Source: Dichotomicrobium thermohalophilum (GTDB lineage Bacteria; Pseudomonadota; Alphaproteobacteria; Rhizobiales; Rhodomicrobiaceae). From it: a stretch of DNA of 64,000 nt. Position 1 is the first letter of the stretch, and each line of letters opens with the position of its first letter. A model generated the notes under the pieces. The model made no database searches. It was not told the origin of the DNA and saw only the letters and a list, made by a program, of their open reading frames with translations. The translations under genes were made by a program, and so were the position numbers. Where the stretch lies: positions 520,501 through 584,500 of the forward strand of contig NZ_QXDF01000001.1 of NCBI RefSeq assembly GCF_003550175.1, read 5' to 3'. Positions 33,537 to 41,821 of the stretch are shown piece by piece.

Positions 33537-34118
33537 ATGACCGTCACCAGTCTCGACAAGGAGGCCCTGCGCCGCGAGAGCCTCGCCCGGCGCGCTGCCA
33601 TTCCCGAAAAAGCGCGCGAACAGGCCGCCACGGCGGTCGCGGAAGGGGCGTTGTCCTTTCTCGAATTGCCTGGCCCAGCAGTGATCAGCGGCTATTATCC
33701 GTTCGGCGACGAACTGGACTGTTTGCCGCTGTTGCGCCGATTGATTGACGATGGGCACAGCATCGGCCTGCCGGTCACGCGGAAGGGGCAGCCGCTCATC
33801 TTCCGCGCCTGGACGCCTGAGACGCAGATGGTGCGCGGGGCGCTGGGCATTCCGACTCCGCCGGAGGAGGCCCCCGAGCTAACACCCGTTGTGTTGCTCG
33901 TGCCGCTCGCGGCTTTCGATGAGCGGGGTTATCGCATCGGCTATGGCGGCGGCTTTTACGACCGCACGCTAGCAAAGCTGCGCGCGGCGGGGCCTGTCAC
34001 GGCCGTCGGCGTGGCGTTCGCCGAGCAGCGAGTCGATCGCGTGCCGAATGAGCCGCACGACCAACCGCTCGACTGGATGCTCATGCCTGAGGGCGCCTAT
34101 CGCGTAGGGCGCGCCTGA
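33537..34118 (+). CDS. fau: 5-formyltetrahydrofolate cyclo-ligase
   Basis: 193-residue enzyme converting 5-formyl-THF to 5,10-methenyl-THF with ATP. The start (SLDKEALRRESLARRAAIP) carries the Lys/Arg ATP-binding positions, and the C-terminal signature IGYGGGFYDRTLAKL is diagnostic. It lies directly downstream of the 6S RNA gene, the near-universal proteobacterial arrangement (ygfA), and its stop overlaps the start of the ymdB-like gene (TGATG). Confidence 0.95.
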   Translation: MTVTSLDKEALRRESLARRAAIPEKAREQAATAVAEGALSFLELPGPAVISGYYPFGDELDCLPLLRRLIDDGHSIGLPVTRKGQPLIFRAWTPETQMVRGALGIPTPPEEAPELTPVVLLVPLAAFDERGYRIGYGGGFYDRTLAKLRAAGPVTAVGVAFAEQRVDRVPNEPHDQPLDWMLMPEGAYRVGRA

Positions 34119-34972
34119 TGCGGTTCCTGTTCATCGGCGACATCGTCGGACGGTCCGGCCGGCGCGCGGTTCTGGAGACGCTGCCGGACCTGCGCGCGCG
34201 CTACGACATCGACTTCGCCGTGATCAACGGCGAGAACGCCGCCGGCGGCTTCGGCATCACCGAGCAGATTTTCAACGACCTGCGCGACGCCGGCGCGGAT
34301 GTTGTCACCACGGGCAACCATGTCTGGGACCAGCGCGAGACGCTCGTCTATATCGAACGGCAGGAGCGTCTGCTGCGCCCGCTCAACTTCCCCCCGGGTA
34401 CGCCGGGGCGCGGAGCCGGCCTGTTCCCGGCGAAGAACGGCGCGCAGGTCCTCGTGCTGAACGTCATGGGCCGGCTTTTCATGGCTGACCTGGACTGCCC
34501 CTTTCAGGCGCTGGACCGCGAACTGAGCGCCTGCCCGCTCAAGTCCGCCGCCGATGCGATCTTCGTCGATTTCCATGCAGAGGCGACCTCGGAAAAGCAG
34601 GCGGCCGGACACTATATTGATGGCAGGGCGAGCGCTCTGGTGGGGACGCACACCCACGTGCCCACAGCGGACGACCAGGTCTTGCCTGGCGGCACGGCTT
34701 ATCTGAGCGATGCCGGCATGAGTGGCGATTACAACTCGGTCATCGGCATGGAGCGCGAGGAGCCGGTCAATCGCTTCGTAAGCCAGATTGGATCGGGGCG
34801 CTTCCAACCGGCGCTCGGCGCGGCGACGGTTTGCGGCGTGGCGATCGACATTGACGACGCGACGGGCCTCGCCCGGCACATCGCGCCGGTGCGCACCGGC
34901 GGGCGGCTACGCCCGTGTGAGCCGGACTTCTGGCGCCCGCCGCCGAACACTGGCAACGCCCCGGGCGAATAA
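34118..34972 (+). CDS. YmdB-family metallophosphoesterase (2',3'-cyclic nucleotide phosphodiesterase type)
   Basis: 284 residues of the TIGR00282/YmdB family. Metal-site motifs: MRFLFIGDIVGRSGR, VINGENAAGGFGIT, DVVTTGNHVWDQRE, DFHAEATSEKQA and VGTHTHVPTADDQVLPGGTAY (in part). Bacillus YmdB hydrolyses 2',3'-cAMP and influences the choice between motility and biofilm; the alphaproteobacterial role is unknown. Translationally coupled to fau by a one-base overlap and followed by yebC, as in other Rhizobiales. Confidence 0.92.
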   Translation: MRFLFIGDIVGRSGRRAVLETLPDLRARYDIDFAVINGENAAGGFGITEQIFNDLRDAGADVVTTGNHVWDQRETLVYIERQERLLRPLNFPPGTPGRGAGLFPAKNGAQVLVLNVMGRLFMADLDCPFQALDRELSACPLKSAADAIFVDFHAEATSEKQAAGHYIDGRASALVGTHTHVPTADDQVLPGGTAYLSDAGMSGDYNSVIGMEREEPVNRFVSQIGSGRFQPALGAATVCGVAIDIDDATGLARHIAPVRTGGRLRPCEPDFWRPPPNTGNAPGE

Positions 34973-35096
34973 GCTATAAAACGGCCAAACAGAACGCCCC
35001 GCGCTGGCGATTGCTTGCGAAAACCGGCCGCATCGAGATGCGAGTCGAGACCAGGCTGTGCGCGGGGCCTCTCAGGCAGAAAGACACAGGACCGAC

Positions 35097-35843
35097 ATGG
35101 CAGGACATTCCAAATTCAAGAACATCATGCACCGCAAGGGTGCACAGGACAAAAAGCGCGCAAAGATTTTCTCGAAGCTGTCCAAGGAGATAACCGTCGC
35201 GGCGAAGCTCGGGGCGCCCGACCCGGACTGGAACCCGCGTCTGCGGCTCGCCATTCAGGCGGCGCGTGCGCAGAACATGCCGAAGGAAAATATCGAGCGC
35301 GCCATCAAGAAGAGCCAGGACGCCGGAGGCGAGGCGTATGAGGAGATCCGCTACGAAGGCTTCGGCGCGGGCGGCGTCGGCGTGATCGTCGAGACGTTGA
35401 CCGACAACCGCAACCGCACGGCCGGCGATGTGCGCGCGATCTTTTCCAAGAACGGCGGCAACCTCGGCGAGACCGGCGCAGTCTCCTGCGTGTTCGACCG
35501 GATCGGTTCGGTCGAATATCCGGTCGAGACGGCGAGCGCGGAAGAAATGGTGGAAGCCGCCATCGAGGCGGGTGCGCAGGACTGCGAATCGTCCGAAGAT
35601 GGACACACGGTTTATTGCGACGTGGAAGACTTGGGCGACGTGGCCAAGGCGTTGGAGCAGCATTTCGGCGAGGCGCGATCGGCGCAGATCATCTGGAAGC
35701 CGCAGAACACCATCGAGGTCGACGAGGAAACCGGCGGCAAGGTCATGCGGCTTCTGGAGGCGCTGGAAGACCATGACGACGTGCAGCACGTCTACGCCAA
35801 TTTCGAAGTCTCCGACGAGGTGATGGAGCGGCTGTCCGCCTAG
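35097..35843 (+). CDS. YebC/PmpR-family protein
   Basis: 248 residues from the ATG at 35097 ([20 protein letters not shown]), the canonical family start; the frame is open back to 35058 but that stretch is not conserved. Blocks: [68 protein letters not shown] and the C-terminal [16 protein letters not shown]. Long-form YebC proteins are described as transcription regulators, and more recent work links them to relieving ribosome stalling. It precedes ruvC, the standard synteny, separated by a palindromic repeat. Confidence 0.95.
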   Translation: MAGHSKFKNIMHRKGAQDKKRAKIFSKLSKEITVAAKLGAPDPDWNPRLRLAIQAARAQNMPKENIERAIKKSQDAGGEAYEEIRYEGFGAGGVGVIVETLTDNRNRTAGDVRAIFSKNGGNLGETGAVSCVFDRIGSVEYPVETASAEEMVEAAIEAGAQDCESSEDGHTVYCDVEDLGDVAKALEQHFGEARSAQIIWKPQNTIEVDEETGGKVMRLLEALEDHDDVQHVYANFEVSDEVMERLSA

Positions 35844-35871
35844 GCAAGACGTTCCACATCGTCAGTTCTGG

Positions 35872-35954
35872 CGTCATTGCCGGGCGTGACCCGGCAATCC
35901 AGAAGTCGCCCTGACGCAGCAGTATGGATGCCCGGATCAAGTCCGGGCATGACG
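35872..35954. repeat. Palindromic intergenic repeat, copy A (REP-like)
   Basis: Two hairpins in tandem: ATTGCCGGG (35876-35884) with CCCGGCAAT (35890-35898), and ATGCCCGGA (35928-35936) with TCCGGGCAT (35942-35950), both with 5-base loops and 9-base perfect stems. The outer ends CGTCA and TGACG are also complementary. This is the familiar dispersed palindrome of alphaproteobacterial intergenic DNA. A degenerate second copy is at 59883-59968. Confidence 0.8.
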
Positions 35955-35989
35955 AGGGGCCGGATTGAGGTGTTCGTGTGGGGCATGAC

Positions 35990-36496
35990 ATGGCGGCGGC
36001 GCGCATTCTCGGCATCGACCCCGGCCTGCGGTGCACCGGCTGGGGGCTGATCGAAAGCGCGGGGTCACGCGTGACCTTTATCGCCGCCGGGACCATCCGC
36101 CCGCGCGAGGATCAAAGCCTTCCTGAACGCCTTGCCGACCTTTTCGCCGGTCTCTGCGACGCTATCGAGACCTGGGCGCCCACAGAGGCGGCCGTCGAAC
36201 AGACCTTCGTCAACAAGGATGCCCGCGCGACGCTCAAGCTGGGGCAGGCGCGCGGGATCGCCCTGCTCGCGCCCGCCCGTGCAGGCATCTCTATTTCCGA
36301 ATACGCGCCTAACGCGGTGAAGAAATCGGTGGTCGGCTCCGGCCACGCCGATAAGGCGCAGATACGCGCGATGCTCGGCGTTCTGCTGCCGCGCGCGACC
36401 CCGGACAGCGACGACGCGGCGGACGCCTTGGCGATCGCCATCACGCACGCGCACCATCGCGGCGCGGTCGCCATACTGGCGGGAGCGGCGCGGTGA
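35990..36496 (+). CDS. ruvC: Holliday junction resolvase RuvC
   Basis: 168 residues from the ATG at 35990 ([19 protein letters not shown]); an in-frame GTG at 35978 is an alternative. Acidic active-site residues are in the usual places: Asp in GIDPG, Glu in [11 protein letters not shown], and the C-terminal pair in [19 protein letters not shown]. It cleaves four-way DNA junctions symmetrically in complex with RuvAB. First gene of ruvC-ruvA-ruvB, with 4-base overlaps between consecutive genes. Confidence 0.96.
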   Translation: MAAARILGIDPGLRCTGWGLIESAGSRVTFIAAGTIRPREDQSLPERLADLFAGLCDAIETWAPTEAAVEQTFVNKDARATLKLGQARGIALLAPARAGISISEYAPNAVKKSVVGSGHADKAQIRAMLGVLLPRATPDSDDAADALAIAITHAHHRGAVAILAGAAR

Positions 36497-37107
36497 TCGG
36501 CAAGCTCAAAGGGCTCGTCGACGCCACCGGCGATGGCTGGGTGATTGTCGATGTTGGGGGCGTGGGCTACGAAGTGCACTGCGCGAGCCGGACGCTGGCC
36601 CGGCTGCCGGCGCGCGGGCAGCCTGTCGAGCTGGCCATCGAGACCCATGTGCGCGAAGATGCGATCCGCCTGTTCGGATTCGCGAACGAGCTGGAGCGGC
36701 GCTGGTTCCGGTTGCTGCAAGGCGTGCAGGGCGTTGGAACGCGGCTGGCGCTTGCGATTTTGTCGACGCTGGAGCCGAACGAGATCGCTAACGCCATCGC
36801 GCTCGGGGACAAGGGCGCAATTTCGCGCGCGCCCGGTGTCGGGCCGAAGGTCGCGCAGCGGCTGATCGGCGAGTTGCGCGACAAGGCGCCGGGACTGGTG
36901 GAGGCCGGCGCGGCTGCTGCGGCGCTCCCGGAGGGCGGGGCCGCGCAGGACGGCTCGGCGATGGGCGATGCGGTTTCCGCGCTCACGAATCTGGGCTATC
37001 CAGCCGCACAGGCCGCCGCAGCAGTCGCCACCGCCATGCGTGAGGCGGGTGACGACGCCTCGACAGAAACGCTGATCCGGCTGGGCCTGAAGGAGCTTGC
37101 GACGTGA
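36493..37107 (+). CDS. ruvA: Holliday junction branch migration protein RuvA
   Basis: 204-residue junction-binding subunit. Domain I begins [29 protein letters not shown]; helix-hairpin-helix motifs lie in [18 protein letters not shown] and [22 protein letters not shown] (in part); the flexible Ala/Gly linker leads to the RuvB-contacting domain III ([20 protein letters not shown]). Overlaps ruvC and ruvB by four bases each. Confidence 0.96.
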   Translation: MIGKLKGLVDATGDGWVIVDVGGVGYEVHCASRTLARLPARGQPVELAIETHVREDAIRLFGFANELERRWFRLLQGVQGVGTRLALAILSTLEPNEIANAIALGDKGAISRAPGVGPKVAQRLIGELRDKAPGLVEAGAAAAALPEGGAAQDGSAMGDAVSALTNLGYPAAQAAAAVATAMREAGDDASTETLIRLGLKELAT

Positions 37108-38144
37108 GCGAACGGCTGATCGAGGGCGCGCGCAGCGACCAGGACGACATCGAGCCGAGCCTGCGCCCGCAGCGGCTCGCCGAGTTCATTGGCCAGGAGC
37201 GCGCCCGCGCCAACCTCCGCGTGTTCATCGACGCCGCGCGCGGCCGGGGCGAGGCGCTGGATCACGTCCTGTTCGCCGGCCCGCCGGGGCTGGGCAAGAC
37301 CACGCTGGCGCAGATCATGGCGCGCGAGCTTGGCGTCAATTTCCGCATGACCTCCGGCCCAGTCATCGCCAAGCCGGGCGACCTTGCCGCGCTGCTCACC
37401 AACCTCGAAGCGCGCGACGTGCTTTTCATTGATGAGATTCACCGTCTCAACCCTGCGGTTGAGGAAATCCTCTATCCGGCGATGGAGGATTTTCAGCTTG
37501 ATCTCATCATCGGCGAGGGACCAGCGGCCCGCTCGGTGCGCATCGACCTGGCGAAATTCACGCTGATCGGCGCTACCACGCGGACCGGGCTATTGACCAC
37601 ACCGCTGCGCGACCGCTTTGGCATACCCGTCCGGCTGGACTTCTACACCGACGAGGAGCTTGAGCAAATCGTGACGCGGGGCGCGGGCGTGCTCGGCATG
37701 ACCATGACGCCGGCCGGCGCGCGCGAGATCGCCAAGCGCAGCCGCGGCACCCCGCGCGTGGCCGGGCGGCTGCTTCGGCGCGTGCGGGACTTCGCCGCCG
37801 TGGAGGATGCGGCGGAGATCGACGACGGCGTTGCGGACCGTGCGCTCACGCAGCTCGAAGTCGATCCGCTGGGACTCGATTCGCTCGATCATCGCTATCT
37901 GCGCTGCATCGCCGACACCTACGGCGGCGGGCCGGTCGGCATTGACACCATTGCCGCGGCGCTGAGCGAATCGAAAGACGCGCTGGAGGAAACGATCGAA
38001 CCGTTCCTGCTTCAGCAGGGTTTCATCGGGCGCACGCCGCGCGGACGCATCGTCACGCTCAAGGCGTTCAAGCATCTCGGCATGGCCGCGCCCGCGCAGA
38101 TGACACAGCCCTCCATGCCGCTGTTCGGGGATAGCGATGAGTGA
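37104..38144 (+). CDS. ruvB: Holliday junction branch migration ATPase RuvB
   Basis: 346-residue AAA+ motor. Walker [13 protein letters not shown], Walker [13 protein letters not shown], sensor 1 [20 protein letters not shown] (in part), sensor 2/arginine region [18 protein letters not shown], and a C-terminal winged helix with [13 protein letters not shown]. Length and motif order match E. coli RuvB (336). Ends 14 bases before the next gene, an unusual insertion ahead of ybgC. Confidence 0.97.
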   Translation: MSERLIEGARSDQDDIEPSLRPQRLAEFIGQERARANLRVFIDAARGRGEALDHVLFAGPPGLGKTTLAQIMARELGVNFRMTSGPVIAKPGDLAALLTNLEARDVLFIDEIHRLNPAVEEILYPAMEDFQLDLIIGEGPAARSVRIDLAKFTLIGATTRTGLLTTPLRDRFGIPVRLDFYTDEELEQIVTRGAGVLGMTMTPAGAREIAKRSRGTPRVAGRLLRRVRDFAAVEDAAEIDDGVADRALTQLEVDPLGLDSLDHRYLRCIADTYGGGPVGIDTIAAALSESKDALEETIEPFLLQQGFIGRTPRGRIVTLKAFKHLGMAAPAQMTQPSMPLFGDSDE

Positions 38145-38158
38145 GAAAGAGGTGCTGC

Positions 38159-38665
38159 ATGGCCGGACTGAAAGATTTCGATCTGGACAAACTCGACGAT
38201 GAGCAAATCGCAAACCTTTTGGAAAACTATCGGAAGGCGGGCAAGACTGAAGAACCGAAATATACTGAGATTTTGGCTGAACACGCTCGCCGCCAGGGCA
38301 AAGGGCTTTCATTCGAGAAGTCTCTTGCTGCCATCAGGGACGCCGCTTCGCGGGGTCAATTCCTGAGCTACAAACAACTCGCGGAAGCGAGCGGATTGAA
38401 GTGGTCTTTTGCGGTGCGTCACGCGATGCCGTCGCATCTGTGGAATCTCCTTGAGTACAGTTATCGGAACGGTCTGCCGCTTCTCAGTGCCATTGTCGTC
38501 AACCAAAAGAATGTCGACACCGGAGATATGGAGCCGGAAACGTTGCGTGGGTTTATTGCTGGTGCGCGCGATCTTGGGATTGCCGTTACGGATGAGCGTC
38601 AATTCCTGAAGGAACAACAAGAAGAGGTCTTCAGGCGCGCGAAGGAAGGGACGCTGAATGTCTGA
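38159..38665 (+). CDS. Protein of unknown function inserted between ruvB and ybgC
   Basis: 168 residues from ATG 38159 (MAGLKDFDLDKLDDEQIANL), preceded by AGAGGTG. Its end overlaps ybgC by eight bases, so it is part of the operon. Base and codon use are clearly more AT-rich than in ruvB or ybgC. The middle reads FLSYKQLAEASGLKWSFAV, then HLWNLLEYSYRNGLPLLSAI and VVNQK. That helix-turn-helix-like plus PLLSAIVVN pattern recalls small winged-helix modules seen near restriction and DNA-damage proteins, but I cannot name the family. Not a usual member of ruv-tol loci; probably a later arrival. Confidence 0.7.
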   Translation: MAGLKDFDLDKLDDEQIANLLENYRKAGKTEEPKYTEILAEHARRQGKGLSFEKSLAAIRDAASRGQFLSYKQLAEASGLKWSFAVRHAMPSHLWNLLEYSYRNGLPLLSAIVVNQKNVDTGDMEPETLRGFIAGARDLGIAVTDERQFLKEQQEEVFRRAKEGTLNV

Positions 38666-39125
38666 GGCCGGCGCGCAGGACTGGCCGGATCTCGCCGGCC
38701 GGCTGGAGGCGGGGCGGCACGTCCTGCCCGTGCGCGTCTATTACGAGGACACCGATTTCTCCGGTCTGGTGTATCACACCAGCTATCTGCGCTTCATGGA
38801 ACGGGGGCGCTCCGACATGATCCGCCTGCTCGGCGTGCACCACAGCGCGCTGGCGGCGGGCGAGGGCGCGCGGCTGGTGTTCGTGGTGCGGCGCATGGAG
38901 ATCGATTTCCTGCGGCCGGCACGGATCGATGATGTGCTGGAAGTCGTCACCGAGCCGGCGGAGCAGACCGCCGCGGCCTTCACGCTGGCGCAGAACGTGA
39001 TGCGCGACGGCGAGCGTTTGGTGAGCGCGCGGGTGCAGATTGTCCTCGTCGACGAAACAGGCAGGCCACAGCGCCTGGCCACCGCCTTGCCCGAGAGCGT
39101 CACGCGCTGGATGCAGTCGGGCTGA
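38658..39125 (+). CDS. ybgC: Tol-Pal-associated acyl-CoA thioesterase YbgC
   Basis: 155-residue hotdog-fold thioesterase. The active-site region VRVYYEDTDFSGLVYHTSYL (catalytic Asp in EDTDFSG) and RFMERGRSDMIRLLG are diagnostic of the YbgC family. It is the normal first gene of the tol-pal operon and is linked to acyl carrier protein and phospholipid metabolism. Followed after 74 bases by tolQ. Confidence 0.93.
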   Translation: MSEAGAQDWPDLAGRLEAGRHVLPVRVYYEDTDFSGLVYHTSYLRFMERGRSDMIRLLGVHHSALAAGEGARLVFVVRRMEIDFLRPARIDDVLEVVTEPAEQTAAAFTLAQNVMRDGERLVSARVQIVLVDETGRPQRLATALPESVTRWMQSG

Positions 39126-39199
39126 GCGCCACGCCTTTTCCACAGTCCCCGATCAAGGAAGGTGGACGTCCTTCAACCGCGCCGGAACCGCCCATCGTC

Positions 39200-39895
39200 A
39201 TGGAGTCGCAAAGCCCAGCCAGTCTCTTCCTCGCCGCACCGGCCGATGTGTCGGTCTTCGCGCTGTTCGGCGAGGCGGGATTGGTGGTTCAGGCGGTCGT
39301 GCTGGTGCTCGTCGCGGCCTTGATCTGGACACTGGTCGCTGCTGCCAGCAAATACACCGAGTTGACCCGCGTCCGGCAGGAAGCGGACGCCTTCGAGCGG
39401 CTGTTCTGGTCCGGCCCATCGCTGGACGAGCTTTACGCATCCATGAACGGCAAACGGACCGGTTCCTTGTCGGCAATCTTTATGGCCGCGATGTATGAGT
39501 GGCGACGCACGCTGGACACCTCGCCGCGCGCGGTGCCTGGGGTACAAGGGCGGATGGAACGGCTGATGGCGGTATCGATTGCGCGCGAGACGGATCGGCT
39601 TGAATGGGGATTGACCGCGCTTGGCATGATCAGTGCGGCCGCGCCGCTGCTCGGGCTGGCGGGCGCGCTGTGGGCGCTGATGGCGGGGTTCACGACGTCC
39701 GAGAACTTCGCCGGCTTGGCGCCGGCGGCGGCGCGAGGGCTGCTGGCGGCTGCCCTGGGGCTTTTCGTCGGCGTGGTTGCGGTTATCTTTCATCGCGGGC
39801 TTAAGCGCGCCGTGCGCCGCCACGAGCAGCGCATGAAGGACTTCGCGCAGGAGTTTTCCGCCATCGTTTCCCGCCAGATCGACGCGAGCATATGA
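39200..39895 (+). CDS. tolQ: TolQ-like inner-membrane protein (divergent)
   Basis: 231 residues, length equal to E. coli TolQ (230). Topology: first membrane helix near 27-50, cytoplasmic loop with AFERLFWSGPSLDELYASMNGKR (close to TolQ FEDKFWSG-type text), then two C-terminal helices. Against E. coli TolQ, IGLFGTVWGIM becomes LGLAGALWALM and EALIATAIGLF becomes RGLLAAALGLF, so both conserved pore threonines (Thr145, Thr178) are Ala. The end KDFAQEFSAIVSRQ still matches. Its stop overlaps the tolB start (ATGA); tolR and tolA, normally between them, are absent. Energy coupling by this TolQ is therefore doubtful. Confidence 0.85.
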   Translation: MESQSPASLFLAAPADVSVFALFGEAGLVVQAVVLVLVAALIWTLVAAASKYTELTRVRQEADAFERLFWSGPSLDELYASMNGKRTGSLSAIFMAAMYEWRRTLDTSPRAVPGVQGRMERLMAVSIARETDRLEWGLTALGMISAAAPLLGLAGALWALMAGFTTSENFAGLAPAAARGLLAAALGLFVGVVAVIFHRGLKRAVRRHEQRMKDFAQEFSAIVSRQIDASI

Positions 39896-41262
39896 GACGC
39901 CTCCCCACCCAGCGGCATGCCCTCATCCGGCGCCTTCTGCGCCGCGCGTTCGTCTCGTTGCTGGCGGTCATCTTCGTTGCGCTGGCGGCGTCCGCATCCG
40001 CGCAGACGCAGGAGGACGGTTCCGAACTTCCAGTGCGCATCGCCATCCCGACCTTTTCCAGTGACACGGCCGAGACCGAAGAATGGGCCCAGCGCATCGC
40101 GCGTGTGCTGGCCGCGGACCTCGCGCGTTCGCAGGCCTTCATCCCGCTGGAGCAGACCGCGCTGGTGCGTGAGCGCGTGAGCCTGAATGCCATGCCCAGC
40201 TTCACGGACTGGCGTGCCACGAACGCCAGGGCGCTTTTGGTCGGTCGCGTGACATCCGCGCCGGGCGGGCGGCTGCGGCTGGCGTTTCGCCTGTGGGATG
40301 TGGCGTCCGGCCAGCAGCGCGTGGGCGCGCAATACTACGCGCCGCAGCAGCACTGGCGGCGGCTGGCCCACGTGGCCGCAGACGCTGTCTACTCCAATGT
40401 GACAGGGGTACCCGGCTATTTCGACACGCGCATCGCCTTTATCGAGCAGCGCAATGACGTCGAGCCGCCGGTCACGCGGCTGGCCGTAATGGATCAGGAC
40501 GGCCGGAACCTCGAATATCTGACCAAGGGCGTCCAACCCGCGCTGTCGCCGCGGTTCAGCCCTGTCGCCCAGCAGCTCATTTATGTCGTGGATACTGGTG
40601 GTGCGCCGCGACTTATCCTGCGGGACCTGCATCGCGGTCTTACGGAGACGATCGGGGATTTTCCCGGCCTGATGGCGCCGCCGCGCTTCGCCCCCGACGG
40701 CCATCGCATCGTGATGAGCCTTCGACGTGGCGGCAACGCCAATCTCTACGAGATCGACCTGCGCACGCGAACTCTCCGTCGCCTGACGGAGACTGCCGCG
40801 ATCGACACCGCGCCAAGCTTCTCGCCCTCCGGTCGGCATGTCGTATTCGTCTCCGGGCGCAGCGGCACCCGGCAGCTGTACGTCATGCGGGCGAATGGCC
40901 GTTCGCAGCAGCGGATCAGCCGGGGCGAGGGGCGTTATGCCGAGCCCGTGTGGTCGCCGCGCGGCGACTTCATCGCCTTCGTCAAGCGTCTGCAGGGGCA
41001 GGCATTCCTCGGGGTGATGAAGCCCGACGGCTCGCAGGAGCGGCTGCTGACGGCTGCGCCGGACATCGGCGGTCTTTCCTGGGCTCCGAACGGCCGGGCG
41101 CTGGTGTTTTCGCGGCTGCAACAGGGGGAACAGGGGAAGGCGGAACTTGTCGTGATTTCCCTCAACGGCAACGGCGAGCGTGTGCTCGAGACGCCGCATC
41201 CGGCCACCGATCCCTCATGGTCGGCGCCGCTGGAGCCGCGCGGCTCGATGCGCCGGCGCTAG
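39892..41262 (+). CDS. tolB: Tol-Pal system beta-propeller protein TolB
   Basis: 456 residues with an Arg-rich signal peptide (cleavage near ASA-SAQ). The N-terminal domain (VRIAIPTFSSDTAETEEWAQ, then VLAADLARSQAFIPLE) and the six-bladed propeller with repeated P-x-F-S/A-P-x-G-x(2)-I/V-x-F units (APPRFAPDGHRIVMS, APSFSPSGRHVVFVSGRSG, EPVWSPRGDFIAFVK, GLSWAPNGRALVFSRL) fit TolB. It normally links TolA in the periplasm to the lipoprotein Pal. Neither tolA nor pal follows here: the next plus-strand gene is a 45-residue lipoprotein. Coupled to tolQ by a four-base overlap. Confidence 0.92.
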   Translation: MRRLPTQRHALIRRLLRRAFVSLLAVIFVALAASASAQTQEDGSELPVRIAIPTFSSDTAETEEWAQRIARVLAADLARSQAFIPLEQTALVRERVSLNAMPSFTDWRATNARALLVGRVTSAPGGRLRLAFRLWDVASGQQRVGAQYYAPQQHWRRLAHVAADAVYSNVTGVPGYFDTRIAFIEQRNDVEPPVTRLAVMDQDGRNLEYLTKGVQPALSPRFSPVAQQLIYVVDTGGAPRLILRDLHRGLTETIGDFPGLMAPPRFAPDGHRIVMSLRRGGNANLYEIDLRTRTLRRLTETAAIDTAPSFSPSGRHVVFVSGRSGTRQLYVMRANGRSQQRISRGEGRYAEPVWSPRGDFIAFVKRLQGQAFLGVMKPDGSQERLLTAAPDIGGLSWAPNGRALVFSRLQQGEQGKAELVVISLNGNGERVLETPHPATDPSWSAPLEPRGSMRRR

Positions 41263-41454
41263 GCCCGGCCAGGCCCTGTTTACAGTCGGTTAACAACCGT
41301 GCGGTGTGACCTTTCGCCCGCCACCCTGACGTGTCTTTTTCGCATCATCATGGCCGAAATCCGGCGGCGCTTGGCGGGGCCGCGCTTGATCTGCCCCCGT
41401 GCCCCCGGTACGTCTGAAAACGGCAATTGCCGTAAATTCAGAGGAGATATCATC

Positions 41455-41592
41455 ATGAAGGGTCTGAAAGGCGTTATCGTTGTGGCCACCGTGGTCGCCA
41501 CCGCTGCGGCCGTCAGCGCTTGCCGCAAGGAAGTTGCCGAGCCGTCTCTGAAGCTGGGCGCCTCTGACGTGGCTGTGCCCGTGGTCCGCTAA
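41455..41592 (+). CDS. Very small lipoprotein, 45 residues
   Basis: ATG at 41455 with GAGGAG about 8 bases upstream. The product begins MKGLKGVIVVATVVATAAAV and has a lipobox-like SAC with Cys23, followed by 22 polar residues (RKEVAEPSLKLGASDVAVPV and VR). This is a secreted lipoprotein of entericidin-like size. It sits where pal would lie after tolB and is followed by a large hairpin at 41649-41701. Function unknown. An open frame in phase extends back to 41299 but has no start-proximal ribosome site. Confidence 0.7.
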   Translation: MKGLKGVIVVATVVATAAAVSACRKEVAEPSLKLGASDVAVPVVR

Positions 41593-41648
41593 GAGGCACA
41601 AAACTTGAAGTGCTTCAGCGCGGAGTGCGTTACTTCGCCTGGATCTTA

Positions 41649-41710
41649 GAACTGAAACGCTGGGTTATCGGGGGGACCCATGATCGGCAGCGTTTCAGTT
41701 CATTTCTTTT
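41649..41710 (+). terminator. Long perfect inverted repeat with T-rich tail (terminator or structured RNA)
   Basis: GAACTGAAACGCTG (41649-41662) and CAGCGTTTCAGTTC (41688-41701) are perfectly complementary over 14 bases and enclose 25 bases that include a second small dyad (TGGGT/ACCCA, 41661-41665 and 41676-41680). ATTTCTTTT follows. It lies 57 bases after the small lipoprotein gene and faces the end of the convergent prpE gene, so termination of the plus-strand transcript is the simplest reading. Confidence 0.65.
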
Positions 41711-41821
41711 GGGGCCGTGAAAGACGCACCCGCGGCCCGCTGACCGAAAGCCGGATCGCATTTCCTCAAATTCTGACAGGACGTTTGGGCACCGCCAATG
41801 GTGATGGCGGCACCCATTTCA

